A DNA stretch of 64,000 nt from Turritopsis dohrnii (GCA_027922465.2 BQMF02000061.1:1195635-1259634), one strand, 5' to 3'; counted from the stretch's first letter, positions 11,336 through 23,816 are shown. The notes: generated from the letters alone by a model not told the origin. Translations and numbers: made by a program.

Positions 11336-12222
11336 TGTGTATTCTCAATATTAGAATGTGATCAAGATAGTGTCAGTTTATCGAAGAAAATGTTTGTAAT
11401 TGTTTGAAATTTTGTATCTTTGTATTTTTGTTTGTGTGTTTTAAATAAAGAATTATACTTTACAAAGTTGGCAAGATATACTAAAAGAAGAACAGTTACT
11501 TCCTCTACAACAGGTATGAAGTGCTAACATATTCATCTTTTTTGTTTTTTCTGAGAAAATGGTGTTGTTTCTTGGAATTCGAGTTTTATCATTCATAAGT
11601 AAGACGTTTTTACACAGTTGAACAGCATACAATAAAAAGAGCAAGCATAGAATTGTTACGTATAATGGTACAATTAAACACATACCTTCCCTTCAAGCAT
11701 TCACAAGTTCTGAAACGGTGCATTATTAACAATCTAGAAACCCTGGGTTTGAGGTTGTTTTATCAAATCATTTTCCTTATAAGTTATAATGCCTCTTAAA
11801 GTAGGTTCCCGCTGGTCGACGAAGCTTGTCGGATTTCATCCAAATGAGTTTGCAAATAAAAATGGCGTCCTCAATGAACATTGTGAGGTAAATACATGAG
11901 TTCACTTTGTCAATTTTTTTCATAAAAGTGCGATTTATCAAAAAAAAAACTTTTAAATTATTATATGGTTACACATTCTGAATGATAACTGTTCAACGAC
12001 CAGATAACCGCATGTGTGGTTCTTGACTTATGGTAAATTAAGTCACTGTTGTCCGAATTTGTTTTGTCCAATCAGGTACGTTGGGAGAGCTGGATTGATT
12101 TTAAGAGAAGATTGACCCAAATTGAAAATAACAAAACAATTTCGGGACTTAAATTTCAACAACAAAAAAGTACAAGAAAGTTGAAAAAGACATAAATGGT
12201 TCTTAAATGTGAATTCATTCAT

Positions 12223-12567
12223 CTACGGGTATCCGTAACAAGCATCATTGCCTCTTGCATCATAAGGCGTGATTAATGCTGCGAAGGAACCAGGTGCCAC
12301 CGGCATCCAATCAGTTCTTTGTAAATTACAATCATGACAAGTTGGAAGAATGTACATATCGGAATCTTGAAATGAGTATGTCGTTCGAAGATTTACGTGT
12401 GCACCGTCAGTAGCCATCTTACCACACCATTGAATACTGCAAATAAAAGGCCAAGGTCGCCCTGTTTTCTTGACCCAAAATTGCTTCCATGTCCCTTGTC
12501 TAGAATGACACACTACTGTGCCTGAAACATTTCTCGCCAAGTAACCGTTTCCAAGCATCGTTGCCAT
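12223..12567 (-). CDS. HNH-like small Cys/His protein, type II copy 1
   Basis: Intact 114-aa ORF related to the type I genes but longer at the C terminus. Conserved parts: N-x-x-G-T near residue 14, GTWKQFW, KTGRPWPFICS, a C-x4-C pair, DGAHVNL, YILPTCHDCN, DWMPV, and an ITP...GNDACY tail that type I lacks. The same HNH-like C-C-H-C-C-N order is present. The residues between the knuckles (TTYSFQDSDM) vary most between copies. The 5' flank (about 12570-13740) is shared with every other type II copy, which suggests a common promoter, though no motif could be singled out. Confidence 0.65.
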   Translation of the reverse strand: MATMLGNGYLARNVSGTVVCHSRQGTWKQFWVKKTGRPWPFICSIQWCGKMATDGAHVNLRTTYSFQDSDMYILPTCHDCNLQRTDWMPVAPGSFAALITPYDARGNDACYGYP

Positions 12568-14474
12568 TTTTGAAAAGAAAAAATAAAGTTTCTTTTAAAC
12601 CTAAAGTGTCTACGTGATTCAAGATAGAAAAAGCAACAAATAGCCACAATTCAAAAGTTTCTCGGAAATTAATTTCCTAGAATTGAATAGTAAAGACGCT
12701 TTGTGCGAGTTGTACAGCAAGCAGAAAAAACAAGAAACTCATGGAGTGATGAATTGCTTGTTACAGCGTCACAGTTCGTAATTTTGTTTTCATGTGCCTA
12801 AACGGAGAAGTAAACAATTTGATTCAGTATAAATTTGTTATTTTATGAAAAACATAGAGATCTAACAGATCGGTGTCTCGATTCTTTTAAATGAAAAACT
12901 TTGTGAATCTTACCTGGGATATCGAGGAAATGATTCATGCAACTTAATTTCAAACGAAAATATTAAATATTAAAGCATAGTGTAGGATAGTAAGTATAGT
13001 ATAGCTTATAGTTTTGTGAGATAGTTTCATTTACCTTAAGGAATGAAAAGGATGATTGTTTCGTATGGTTGAATTTGAGAAATGTCCCTTATATTTCTTG
13101 AAAATTAAAGTGAGAAAGTGAGATCAAAACAAACTATAAAAAAAGACGAAGAAAATGCTTTCTCCACAGTTTCTGCGAAAATATACGTTAACAGGAGTCT
13201 CAGGGTGGGATACGCGGGACTCACTACAAAATTATTTGAGAAATACTTTTTAGGTCTTTCCATTTATGGATTTTGCTATTCATACAGACTTTTTATCTGA
13301 ACAAACACCTCTTGATCTCTCATTGAATTCTTGGGCATCAAAGTTACAATAAGAGCTGCGACGTTGGACATTGTTTAAACATTGATATGGACCGACATTT
13401 TCACACTTACAAAATTCAGTAGACTCTCTATAGCTCGACTTTCTAACTGGAACCTCTCCTTAACTCAAACAATTTGTTTGCCACGCTGAAAAATTTCCTT
13501 ATAAATGTTTTTAATTAACTCTCTATAGTGGAATATTTGAGAGAGTTTTTCCTGTCCCACGGATTATTTTCCCGATATTACTGTAACATTTTGACTTGTG
13601 TCTGGAGCATTGAATATGGAACAAGACAATTGCATCACATATGTTTTGTTTGCCTGTTGTTAACATTGCTTACCTTTGCTTTGACATTATCACAGGGGCC
13701 TTGCTTAATTCCAAATTAAAATTGATTGTTAAATGAATGACTTTTTTTTTCGCTAAACATTGTAACTGAACTAGTTCGTAGACTCGATTGTCTATTCAAG
13801 CCTTATTATTTTTATTCACGATATTCTCACCTTAAACTTTCTGTATGATCGATCAACTTAGGGTACTGCAAACCGCGATGGACTAAAGGCTACTGTGAAC
13901 TTTGTATTATAGAGAATGAATCGAATTCTCGGAAAGACACTTCAAAATCAAGATGTCCTGAGCGTTTATCAACCCTTTTAAAACATTGTTTACTATAGGG
14001 AGTTTTTATTTACAATCTCAGAATGTATTTTACGTAGTATTCTTAGCATAATGTCGGAATGTAGGAGCTTACGGTGCATTTAATAATTTTGATAAACTGA
14101 TTTCCACTTTTCTGACATATGTATAACGTGGTCAAAACATCACAAAGGTTTCTTTCGTCAAAAGTACCTTCTAAACTATATGTATTAAAAAAGAAAGCAT
14201 TATCATCTACTTTCAACTTCCTTGATGTTTTCTGTTGATATAAACATATGTTTATGTGGATTTTGATTAACTGAATGACTGTAATCAACTTCAGTATAAG
14301 AATCTCTCAAAATTGCCTTAATAAAAATGAAAATAACAACAATAATCTCAAAGTACCACTTAGGAAACGAGGATTATCAATAACATCTCACAAGGAACAA
14401 CAATGGGACACAATTCGTCATCAAATTTGTTTCTTTCCTTTCAACAATAAAAAATAATCTGTCTATGTTAAACC

Positions 14475-14768
14475 CTAAAAGTTCTTCTTGACTTGTGCCA
14501 CGAATGAGCCATTTTCCACAGACATCCAATCATCTCTTCCTGTATTACAAGGCTTGCATATTGGGAGGATGAACACAGATGAACTTGTGTCGAGTTGTAC
14601 GTGCGCACCATCTTCCGCTGTTCTGTTACATCCGACGATACTGCAAGTATCTGGCCAACTTTCTCCGGTCATATTCTCCCAATACTTCTTCCAAGAGATC
14701 TTCCCAGACGCGTGATGTTTTGCTGTGTCTGGAACATTCTTCGCAAAATATCCTTCCCCAAGTTCCAT
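14475..14768 (-). CDS. HNH-like small Cys/His protein, type I copy 2
   Basis: Intact 97-aa ORF in unit 2, paralogue of 11042-11335. All putative ligands are kept (CSIVGC, DGAHVQL, FILPICKPCN). Differences fall mostly at the surface-like positions around the knuckles and in the tail (DDWMSVENGS instead of DDSMPVKDSS). Retention of an open frame in both duplicates while flanking DNA has drifted suggests some constraint. Upstream DNA to about 15010 matches the flank of copy 1. Function unknown beyond the HNH-like pattern. Confidence 0.6.
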   Translation of the reverse strand: MELGEGYFAKNVPDTAKHHASGKISWKKYWENMTGESWPDTCSIVGCNRTAEDGAHVQLDTSSSVFILPICKPCNTGRDDWMSVENGSFVAQVKKNF

Positions 14769-15655
14769 TGTGTATTCTCAGTATTAGAATGTGATCAAGG
14801 TAATGGCAGTTTATCGAAGAAAAATGTTTGTACAGCTTTTGAAATTTTGGAACTTTTCTGTTTTGTGCGGTATTTTATATAAACCAATACACTTTACAAA
14901 GTTGGCAGGAGACACTAAAAGAAGAATTCGATAGAAATGTTGATTTACTTCTTGTACAATAGGAATAGAGTGCCGTACTTATCTTTTCTATTTTTTCTAA
15001 GAAAATGGTGTTGACTTAGAACCAATCACAATTGCCCAACACACAATAATCCTCCGACTGAAATAGCAATTAGTCTGCGTTTAGAGTCTTTATCTACACT
15101 TTTTTGCAATTAGTCTCTTCCTTGTGACTATGCTTAGCAGCTAAAATATATTTTAAAATGCATTTGGAAAATTTTTTATGTGGAATTTCCCACAGTTTAC
15201 TGAAATTGACACTAAAACATTCTCAGGATGTATATTTTTCATGTAAAATTCTCAACACATTTTGTTCTATTTGTAACAATTCATTACTTTTAAAATTAAT
15301 TACAGGCTAAATCTTTTGCAATGTGTTTAACTATCAACATCAGAAAGCTTAGTCAAGACGTACTATCAAGTAGAAAAACGAACAAATCTAAAAACAAATT
15401 TAAAGACGTTCTTATGTTAGATGTAAATACAAACAAAGTAATACTGCCAAGCCAAGATAATACAGTTCTAGTATAACTGCCATCCTAAAGAATGCTTTTC
15501 TATTGACGTTAGGACAGATGGGTTGATTTTAGGAAGAGGTTGACTCAAGATGAAAATAACCAAACAGATTCAAGACTTAAACTTTCAAAAGAGAAAATTA
15601 CAAGAAAGTTGAAAAAAATTTATAGTTTTTAAATGTATATTTATTTTGACAAATT

Positions 15656-15995
15656 TCAGTAACAAGCTTCATTGCCTCTTCCATCATAGGGCGTGATTAT
15701 TGCTGCGACTGAGCCAGGTTTTACAGGCATCCAACCAGTTCTTTGTAAATTGCAATCATGACAGGTTGGAAGAATGTAGCTACTTATTGGAATCTGGAAC
15801 TGAGTATGACGTTCCAAGATTTACGTGTGCACCATCAGTAGCCATCTTGCCACACCCTTGAATACTGCAAAACGAAGGCCAAGATCGTCCTGTTTTCTTG
15901 AGCCAAAATTGCTTCCACGTTCCTTGTCTTGATTGACATGCTGCTGTACCTGGAACATTACTCGCCGAATAACCATATCCAAGTGTCTTCTCCAT
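15656..15995 (-). pseudogene. HNH-like protein, type II copy 2, frameshifted
   Basis: The first 71 codons match the type II protein through the AHV motif. A small insertion near 15775-15783 (aataagtagctac against gatatgtac in the 12223 copy) then brings in a TAG stop. After the break the rest is recognisable in the next frame: YILPTCHDCN, GWMPV and a tail ending NEACY, stopping at 15656. The second metal knuckle is therefore cut off. Confidence 0.75.
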
Positions 15996-17115
15996 TTTTG
16001 TAAAAAAAGGGAATAAATTTTCTTGTTAAGATAAAAATGTATGTGTGACTCGCAGTTTCAAGATAGAATAGACTACAATTGCCAAAATTTTGAGTTTATA
16101 TAACAGCAGGTGAAAATTTTCTCGGAAATCAAATTCTTAGAATTGGATACCCAAGACGCTGTGCACTCCAAGTTAAACAGCAAGCATAATATTGAAAGAT
16201 CCTTACAGAGTAATGAATTGCCTATTACAGTGTGACAGTTCACAATTTTATTTTCACGCGCCTACAGGTAGAAGCGTAAACAATTTGATTCAGTATAAAT
16301 TTTATTTCGTGGAAAACATAAATTACATATAATTTTCAAGATCTTACGAATTCGTGTAATAAAATCTTTTTATAATATCGAGGAAATGATCCATGCCACA
16401 TAATTTTAAACGAAAATACAGTGCGTATCAAAAAAGTTTATCCAAGATTATGATCAGGAAAAACCTATTTTTGAGATCTATCCAAATCTATATTTTTTAT
16501 TCTGAAAATATTTTTTCCAGATAATTTTGAGGAAAACGTATTTGTTATAAAATATAAAGATCTAAAAGATTGGTGTCTCGATTCTTTTATAGTAGAATCT
16601 ATGTGAATCTTCGAGGAAATGATTCATGCCACGTAATTTCAAACGAAATATTAAAGTTTACTATATCTTTGTTTACGTTTTGAGATACTTACCTGAACTA
16701 AAACGAGGGAGGGGGTGTTTATTTTGTATTATTGAAAGTGAGAAATGTTTCCATATTTTTCTTGAGAATATTGAGAAAGGCAGATGAAAACAAACTATCA
16801 AAGAAAGACGAAGAAAATGCTTTACTCAAAGTTCCTGCAGATATATACGTTAACAGGAATCTCAGGGTGGGATGCGAGGCTCACTACAAAATTATTTGAG
16901 AAATACTTTTTAGGTCTTTCCTCTTACATTTTTGCTATTCATACAGACGTTTTATCTGAACAAACCCCTGTTGATTTCTCATTGAATACTTGGACATGAA
17001 AGTTACAATAAGAGCTGCCATGTTGGACTCTGTTCAAACATTGATATCGACTGAGATTAGGAATGCCTTTTTCCACATTTATAAAATACAGTAGACGTAT
17101 TTAATTTTTTTTTCT

Positions 17116-17345
17116 AAAAAAAGGTGTTGTTTCTTTACTTCTTTTACAGCAGGTATGAAAAGCCAAAGTATTTATCTTTTCTATTTTTTCCAAAAAAAGG
17201 TGTTGTTTCTTTACTTTTTGTACAACAGGTATGAAGTGCCGACGTATTTATCTTTTCTATTTGTTTCCAAAAAAAAGGTGTTGTTTCTTTACTTTTTGTA
17301 CAATAGGTATGAAGTGCTGGTGTATTTATCTTTTCTAATTCTTCT
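17116..17345. repeat. Three tandem copies of a ~66-bp unit
   Basis: The block aaaaaaggtgttgtttcttt ... acaacaggtatgaagtgc ... tatttatcttttct is repeated three times head to tail. A single copy is in the 5' flank of the type I gene at about 11505-11580. The array therefore marks a third, partly deleted tandem unit whose type I gene is gone. Confidence 0.75.
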
Positions 17346-17640
17346 AAGAAAATAGTTTTGATTCTTAGAATTCGATTTTCATCATTCATAAATCATACGT
17401 TTTACACAGTTGCACAACACACAATAAAAAGGGCAAGCTTAGACTTACACGTATATAGTTGTATGTACAATTCAATGCACATGAAAACATGCCTTCCCTT
17501 CAAACATTTTTCAAGTGACATTCCCAACTTCTAAAATCAGTGTTCTATCAAATCATTTTTCTTATAAGTTAAGTCCAACAACCAGATAACCGCATGTGTG
17601 GTTCTTGTCTTTTAAACTTATTAAAAGTGATGACAATCTG

Positions 17641-17775
17641 CAGAAAAGGATCTTAAATCAAAGGCCAAGCTGGTCCTGTTCTCTTGAGCCAAAATTGCTT
17701 CCATGTCCAATGTCTGGAATGACACACTACTCTGCCTGCAACATTACTCGACAGTTAGCCGTTTCCAAGCATTGT
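17641..17775 (-). pseudogene. HNH-like type II remnant (N-terminal part only)
   Basis: Minus-strand sequence reads like the first ~40 codons of the type II gene (GNG, NVAG, VVCHSRHWTWKQFWLK, TGPAWP), with an in-frame stop near the start, and ends at the first Cys knuckle. Its flank to about 18280 matches the other type II flanks. It is the decayed last copy of the local array. Confidence 0.65.
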
Positions 17776-18280
17776 CGCCACTGCCCGTAATTTTGTTTTC
17801 ATGCGCCTACACGGAGAATTGTAAACAAATTGATCCAGCATAAACTTGTTATTTGATGGAAAACTTTTTTTTAACACATAAAGATCTAACAGATTAGTGA
17901 CTCGATTCTTTTATAATAAAAACTTTGTTAATCTTACTTGGAATATCGAGTAAATGATTTATGCCACGTCATTTCAAACGAAAATATGAAGGCTTACTAA
18001 TCTTTTGTTTTTGTTTTGAGATACTTGCATTAACCATAGAAATACGTATTTCCATGCATAAACTAAAATGAGGGACGGGATGAAATGAAATGTTCCTTTT
18101 GTTTCTAAAAGTTAAAGTGAGAAAGACAGATCAAAATGGACTACCAAAGAAATCCGAATGAAATGCTTTCTTCACAGTTCCTGTAGATAGCTACATACGT
18201 CAGAGTGGAATGCGAGGTTCACTACAAAATTATTAGAGAAATAATTTTTAGGTCCTTCCTTTTGGTGATATTTTGAGTTA

Positions 18281-18600
18281 AAAAATTCTGTTGGACGGAA
18301 TTTGATACTTTGAGAATTTTTAAACCTAATAAGTGTATATTAAGTGAAAGTTGTTCAAATTATGTGAAACATAACCAGTCAGACTTTGAATTAAGTCTTT
18401 ACTATGTACGTTTCCCTAACTGCTACCGAAATAGTTCAAATTTTAGTAAGTCTGTTGGATGGTATAGATAAAATTTATGCAATGAAACTTTTTAATAACC
18501 AGTCAAGTTCCACCTGGAATTATTGCAAAAAGAATTACTATGTTAAAAAAAATCTTTTAAATTTGGAAAAATAAATTTTATAGGGCTGGAACATTGTGGC
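18281..18600. other. Intergenic, no gene seen
   Basis: AT-rich DNA between the gene array and the Penelope-like element. Nothing recognisable. Confidence 0.4.
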
Positions 18601-18689
18601 GATAAACAATTTTAATATCACGATACCAACAATGTCCCATTAACCGGATCGTGCTCGTTACAATTTTAATGTCATTGATTGAGAGTTGG

Positions 18690-18875
18690 TGATTGCATGT
18701 TTTCATGTGGCTTCACACGGGACTACTGACGCGTTGATACTCCTTGTAACGGTTAAGTAAATGTCGACTGGTCTGGCCGACATAGCACGATGTACATCGT
18801 GGACAATCAATTCTACAAACTATTCCGCTTCTCTGCGGACGGTTTCAAAGATGGTAATACGATTTTCAGTTTATG
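18690..18875 (-). pseudogene. GIY-YIG endonuclease domain of the Penelope-like element
   Basis: The minus strand encodes GIVCRIDCPRCTSCYVGQTSR, which fits the GIY-YIG motif with the CxxC and CYVGQTxR features of Penelope-type endonucleases, followed by LLNRYKEYQ. The element uses this nuclease to nick its target DNA. The frame ends in stops soon after. Its place downstream of the RT block matches the family order. Confidence 0.75.
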
Positions 18876-19611
18876 CAATGTCATAATCACCTTACAGGAG
18901 CATTACATTTTTTCAAAGATCTTTCATAGTTTTCAGTCACTTTTCCTCTGTATTTCATAGCCATCATTTAAACTTTCTTGAACATGAAAAAGGGACAGGA
19001 GGAAAACAACGTGAACACGAAGATTAACATGAACGTTACATAGCATGTTATCTTGTCCCAGTCCAAGAAAGAAGAGAGCGAACAGACACGTGCTCGCCGA
19101 TATATACATAAAAGGGTCTGGGAACTAGCTAAATTATAAATGGTAGCTACAATAACAAAATATAGTAAAATAATATAAAAGTAAAATAAAAGAAATTTAT
19201 ATTTCTTTTACACGGCATTTCCACTTTTTCATTTTCTCACTCATCTACAGCTTCTTCGGGTTCTGTTTGGATAATCTTGTTCAGCGTTTTCTCGATAATC
19301 GGTTCATAGAATTTTGACGGGCATTGATTGTTGTGAAGCAATTTTTTGGCTTTCGTTAAACTCAGGTGTGCGTTTTCCCAACTACTGCAGCTTCTGACTA
19401 TGCGCTAGTCTAAACCAGTTACTACAGATCTTTTGTACTTAATTGGTGCGGGAGCATGAAAATTTAATGTTAATCCTGTGTCTGTTGGTTTATTGCACCA
19501 GATTGATGAGAGTTTACAGTTTTTCCTCATTATTTCCATGTCAAGAAAAAGTAGCGATTGGTCAGATTCCCTCTCGATGGTAAACTTGATGATGTGATGG
19601 ATGTAACTGGT

Positions 19612-20095
19612 TTATTTCCTCAAGTTTATGGTTGATTCGGCTCGATACAATGTTCCGAAGAATTTCACACCATGCATCGTAAGAACAGTTTTGGCATCGT
19701 CTTTGATAACATCATCAGATCTGCTGAGCCAGCCATTGGCGATAAGAGGGGCAGGAGGGCCACCCATTGCCAACCCATTGGTTTGGCGGTAATATCCATC
19801 GTCCGTTAACATCAATACATCATGACTTGGGATTGTTAGTAGTTCTTTAAAAGTATCTTTATCAACATTTTGTTTCTTGTATTTTCCAGAATACAAAAGT
19901 TCAGTACAATAATCAATGGCCTCGGTGACCGGCACGTTAGCGTATAGTGTATAGGTAATGTCGAAACTGATTGAAAGCAATTTTGTGGTACGCTGAACCA
20001 GGCTTTGATAGTGTAGGTCTCAAGGGGACGTCTCTTGTATGTATCTTTTCCAAACCATATAACCGAGCTGGTTGACTGCCTATTGGTTTCATTTT
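19612..20095 (-). pseudogene. Penelope-like reverse transcriptase fragment
   Basis: Conserved blocks are GSQPARLYGLEKIH and VPLRPTLSKPGSAYH in one frame, then SFDITYTLYANVPV (a corrupted SFDVTSLYTNVPV-type block with the first catalytic Asp), and YYRQTNGLAMGGPPAP. These are signatures of the Penelope family RT rather than of LINEs or LTR elements. The catalytic YxDD box is not identifiable in the open frame. A frameshift lies near 19980. Confidence 0.75.
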
Positions 20096-20627
20096 ACTAT
20101 ACAGCGCTTCGCTTATTTTGGTCTATTAGGGGTTTCAATTTTGATGTGATTTTCTCTTTTTCTTTTAATACAGGCTTTTCGTTTTTTCGTTTGGCTACCA
20201 CTTTTTGAACTTGCGGTAAGTGTATGATGTCATTAAGTTTATCTTGGTATACTTTGATTGGCATTAAACATATACCTATCCTCAAGATAGATTCTGGCCA
20301 AGATTCTGTTTTCTTTTAAATATTGCTTTGTCAATTAATATTATATTGTTAAACATCTTTATTGATCGTTAAGATATTAATGAGTTTTTTTCCATTACCT
20401 ACAAAAATTACATCATGAGAAAGACCAAAAGATACGGATTCCCTCGACATAAAATATATTAAAATTAATTGCATATTCTGAACTTGTTTTTTTTTTTGTC
20501 TCTGTCTGCAAGACCGGCAGTTTCTTTCATTTCCTTCAAAAACTGCGATGATATTTTTTAAATCCAATTTTTTTAAACACATTGTATATATTTTGTATAA
20601 ATGGTTTTAACTATTTTTCTATTTTAC

Positions 20628-20676
20628 TTTTAGACCTGATGATGCTGAAAAAGCGAAATATATTGTCATACTAAAT
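20628..20676 (+). ncRNA. Possible degenerate hammerhead ribozyme
   Basis: CTGATGA (20636-20642), a short GCT/AGC hairpin, GAAA (20655-20658) and a TTGTC cleavage-type site (20663-20667) occur in hammerhead order. The flanks tttTAG and CTAAA could form helix I with an internal mismatch. Penelope-like elements are known to carry hammerheads in their terminal repeats. Helix III would be only two pairs and one helix-I pair next to the core is mismatched, so it may be inactive. Confidence 0.4.
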
Positions 20677-20705
20677 AAAAATCAATGTTGGTATCGCGAT
20701 ATTAA

Positions 20706-21392
20706 AAAAATAAATTTTAACTGCATGTTGGTAATTTTCAAGTGTCGAAATAAATTTACTGATCTTGATTTGGAAGTTTGTGTTATTATAGTTTGGTTCA
20801 CAGTATGGGATGTGCCGGGTTTTTTTAATTTACAAACACTTAGAATATGTTTTGATGGCTGTCTGTAATAAAAGGAACATTGACGGTATCAGTTAATTTG
20901 GATGGTGTTTAAGATAAAAATTTGATCTGCATAAAAGAATGAAAGTTTTTTTTAAAAGTATATACCTCCCAACTAGCTATACAAACTTTCTTAACTCTAT
21001 TTTATGATGAAATTTATGGACAGCTAGTATGTTTCATCAAACAAACCGTCATTAAAATTCCTAAAAAAAAATGTTTGCAAAGAACTGTAAAAACCTTAGA
21101 AAGAAGAGTGTTGCATTTAATTTGGAATGTATCGGTTTACAACCGATAAATTGTCATAAATTGAGTGAATTTCATTTTTCATGTGTTTGCAACACAATTC
21201 AAAATATTACCTCTTATATTACCAGAGAGGTACGAGGCGCTTAACAAAGCTGTACATGAATAGCTCCAAATGTTACGAAGTGATAATGTCTCAATCAGTC
21301 GAAGGATTTCAAGCTACTGAGGGATGGCTACAAAAATGGAAGAAAGGCTTTTATTTCATTCTTTAGCAATAGTTTTATTATATTAGCATGTA
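20706..21392. other. Intergenic, no gene seen
   Basis: No supportable gene or repeat boundary. Confidence 0.35.
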
Positions 21393-21874
21393 ACTAGCCG
21401 CCAAGGCGGCGTCGTTCGCCGCCCATGTTCAGCATGTGTTGACTTCACGAAAAATAAAATTAAGGAATTGGCAACCGAAAGTGTTCCCATGTTGTAGAGC
21501 TCGAAAAACTGATCAAAAAAATGTATGGGATCGTTCCGCTACGATCAACCGTTACAGAGATATCATCGTTCAAAGATTTTGATGACGTCACAGACCCCTC
21601 CCCCCAAAAAATTAGACCCAAATTTTTCGTCACTCCATCGCCTGTATCACGGACCCCAAAAAACGTCAGTAATCCCTATTGGTTATCGAGATAATTTTCC
21701 CTAAACGTCGCATTCGATTAGGGTCTCAATACAATGGTTTCACACTGACGTCGCGCACAAGAAAAGAAATAATTTATGTGTGATCTTACATTGCTGACTC
21801 TCTTTAGCAGTTCACATCTACCATTTTGCGTAACAGACAAACGGACAAACGGAGAATTGGCTATTAATATATAG
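21393..21874. repeat. GC-palindrome dispersed repeat, copy 1
   Basis: Begins ACTAGCCGCCAAGGCGGCGT, whose GCCGCC...GGCGGC parts can form a hairpin, and ends with a gacaaac-rich tail plus CTATTAATATATAG. The next copy starts at the following base. No ORF of note. Confidence 0.75.
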
Positions 21875-22898
21875 ACTAGCCGCCAAGGCGGCGTCGCTCG
21901 CCGCCCATGTTCAGCCTGCGTTGTATCACCACCTGCTCCAAATTATTGCACTTAAAACCAGCGATAAGACTTCCTTTGCTGCTGGCTTTATCGCTTAATA
22001 AAGCTCATTTGCACGTGAAAAGAAATACGTTCCTGGTGTTTCAAATCTTGCATGTTCTTAACTCAGCCGTTCATTGTCGCGGTCGCATTTAAAATGTTAG
22101 TAGACTTTCTTGCTTTACACAATGCATTCCGAACGTGAACTTCACATGGTTTTTATTTACGATTTTAAACCAACCAAATATCAGTTTAACAATACACTCA
22201 AAACGCAGAGAGAAAAAACTTTCAACTTATTATTAGCTTTTGTTTAACGCGCTCTAACATGGGTGCTGTCAGAAGTAGGTGAAAAAATGGTTTTTCTTCT
22301 TAAAAAGATCACACGGGAGGAGAAAAAAAATGCACGTGCTAAATGAATGAATTGAATAAAAACGTTCGATCAGATTAAAATAGATTAAAAGAAATCGATT
22401 AAAAGAAATTAAGACAACTATTAAGACAAAAGCAAAAAAAAAAAAATATTTTGTTTCATGATTCTCTTTTTTTTACCTATCGGTTTTTAAACATTTTGAT
22501 TGCTCGAAAAGAAGTTCACCCGTCTCAGACAATCAGGCAAGCGTTAGGATACACAACCGAACATGCTGCCACGTTCTGCCACTGCTGCTTTTTGTCCAAA
22601 ATGTTTAATCAGTTAGTTTCTTTGTATTTAGTTGATGTATTGTTTTCAAAGCCAAGTCAACGGTGGTCCTTGGAATAGTATAAAACTAACAATAATAATA
22701 AAAACAAAACGTTATCTCTATTAGTTCACCAGCCAAAAAAAGTCACGTTCGATTGAGGTTGCAATGTATTTGTTTCGAACTCACGTCGCACACAAAAAAA
22801 GAAATAATTTCGCTCACAACTCAATCTACCATTTTGCGTGACTTACAAACAAACAAACAAACAAACAAACAGACAGAGAATCGGCTATTAATATATAG
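21875..22898. repeat. GC-palindrome dispersed repeat, copy 2
   Basis: Same start and same tattaatatatag end as copy 1, with a longer body. The body has landmarks shared with copy 3: cgcgctctaacatgggtgct, cacgtgctaaatgaat and ctgccacgttctgccactgc. A (AAAC)n-type run precedes the end. Confidence 0.75.
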
Positions 22899-23816
22899 AC
22901 TAGCCGCCAAGGCGGCGTCGCTCGCCGCCCATGTCCACCTGCTCTGTATCACTGTATCAAATTTCCTTATAAACGGCTCGTATAACTTGTGTTCAACCAG
23001 AAGCAGATTCGAAGTCACAACCTCTGGTAAAACCAATCTTTTATCAGTGTAACAATACACTCAAAACGTAGAGAGAGAAAACTTCAACTTTTTATTAGCT
23101 TTTGTTTTAAAAAAGTTACGCGCTCTAACATGGGTGCTATCAAACAGGGGGAAAATGGTTTCTCTTCTTTAAAAGTTCACACGGAGGAGAGAAAAAAGGC
23201 ACGTGCTAAATGAATAAATAGAATAAAAAAACGTTCGATCAGAACGCTTAACAATTAAAAGAACAAATTAATTTATTGAAAGAAAAGCAAAAAAAAAAAA
23301 CATTTTGTTTTGATATGATACTCTTTTTTTACTTATCGGTTTTTAAACATTTTGATTGCTCAAAAAAAAGTTCACCCGTCTCAGACAGTCAGGCAAGAGT
23401 TAGGCAAACCGAACATATGCTGCCACGTTCTGCCACTGCTGCTTTTTGTCCAAAATGTTTAATCAGTTAGTTTCTTTATATTTAGTTGATGTACTGTTTT
23501 CAAAGCCAAGTCAACGTGGAATATAAAACTAACAATAATGATAAAAACAAAACGTTATTCCTATTAGTTCATCAGCCAAAAAAAGTCAGGTTCGATTGGG
23601 GTTGCAATGTATTTGCTTCGAACTCACGTCGCACACAAAAAAAGAAATAATAGGGACTTTAAGATTTCGAAAACGGGAACGGGAACTTCATAATATCGTT
23701 TGACTGCGCATGCGCGAGGTGATTCCCATGAAATTTTGAAGTTCGCTCTGTTTGTTCCGAACGTGAAATCACACATTTTGAAGTTCTGAGAAAACGTGAA
23801 CGCTCAAGGAAGAAAG

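Larger units (their letters stand above)
7206..13744. repeat. Tandem unit 1 of the HNH-like gene array (with transposon inserted)
   Basis: The type I and type II genes recur at an offset of exactly 3433 bp (11042 to 14475 by gene end; 12223 to 15656). The sequence between and around them also matches unit 2. The unit starts near 7227, where the gaaccagttcatagactgg block matches 13756 onward, and ends near 13740. The 2.93-kb transposon accounts for its extra length. Confidence 0.75.
13745..17100. repeat. Tandem unit 2 of the HNH-like gene array
   Basis: This is the second copy of the 3.43-kb unit. It keeps the uninterrupted junction at about 13790-13835 where unit 1 carries the transposon. 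It contains an intact type I gene and a broken type II gene. Confidence 0.75.
18612..20705 (-). mobile_element. Penelope-like element, decayed
   Basis: Minus-strand remnants occur in the right order for a Penelope-like retroelement: an upstream linker (about 20280-20100), an RT block (about 20095-19612), then a GIY-YIG endonuclease block (about 18870-18700). Short inverted copies of a tatcacgataccaacaatg-like sequence lie at about 18615 and 20683-20703, as expected of rearranged pLTRs. Frames are broken by several indels, and the spacer at about 18900-19600 is weak. Confidence 0.75.

Noticed and set aside
11055..11361. Plus-strand ORFs opposite the type I HNH-like genes (also at 14488-14794)
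   Set aside because: They are antisense shadows; the conserved motif pattern is on the minus strand.
13421..13545. Possible second mariner-type MITE (cagtagactctctatagc)
   Set aside because: The start resembles the 44398 element, but the matching inverted end and TA duplication could not be found.
17116..17345. CRISPR-like array of three repeats
   Set aside because: Units are contiguous tandem copies without unique spacers, in a eukaryotic array flank.
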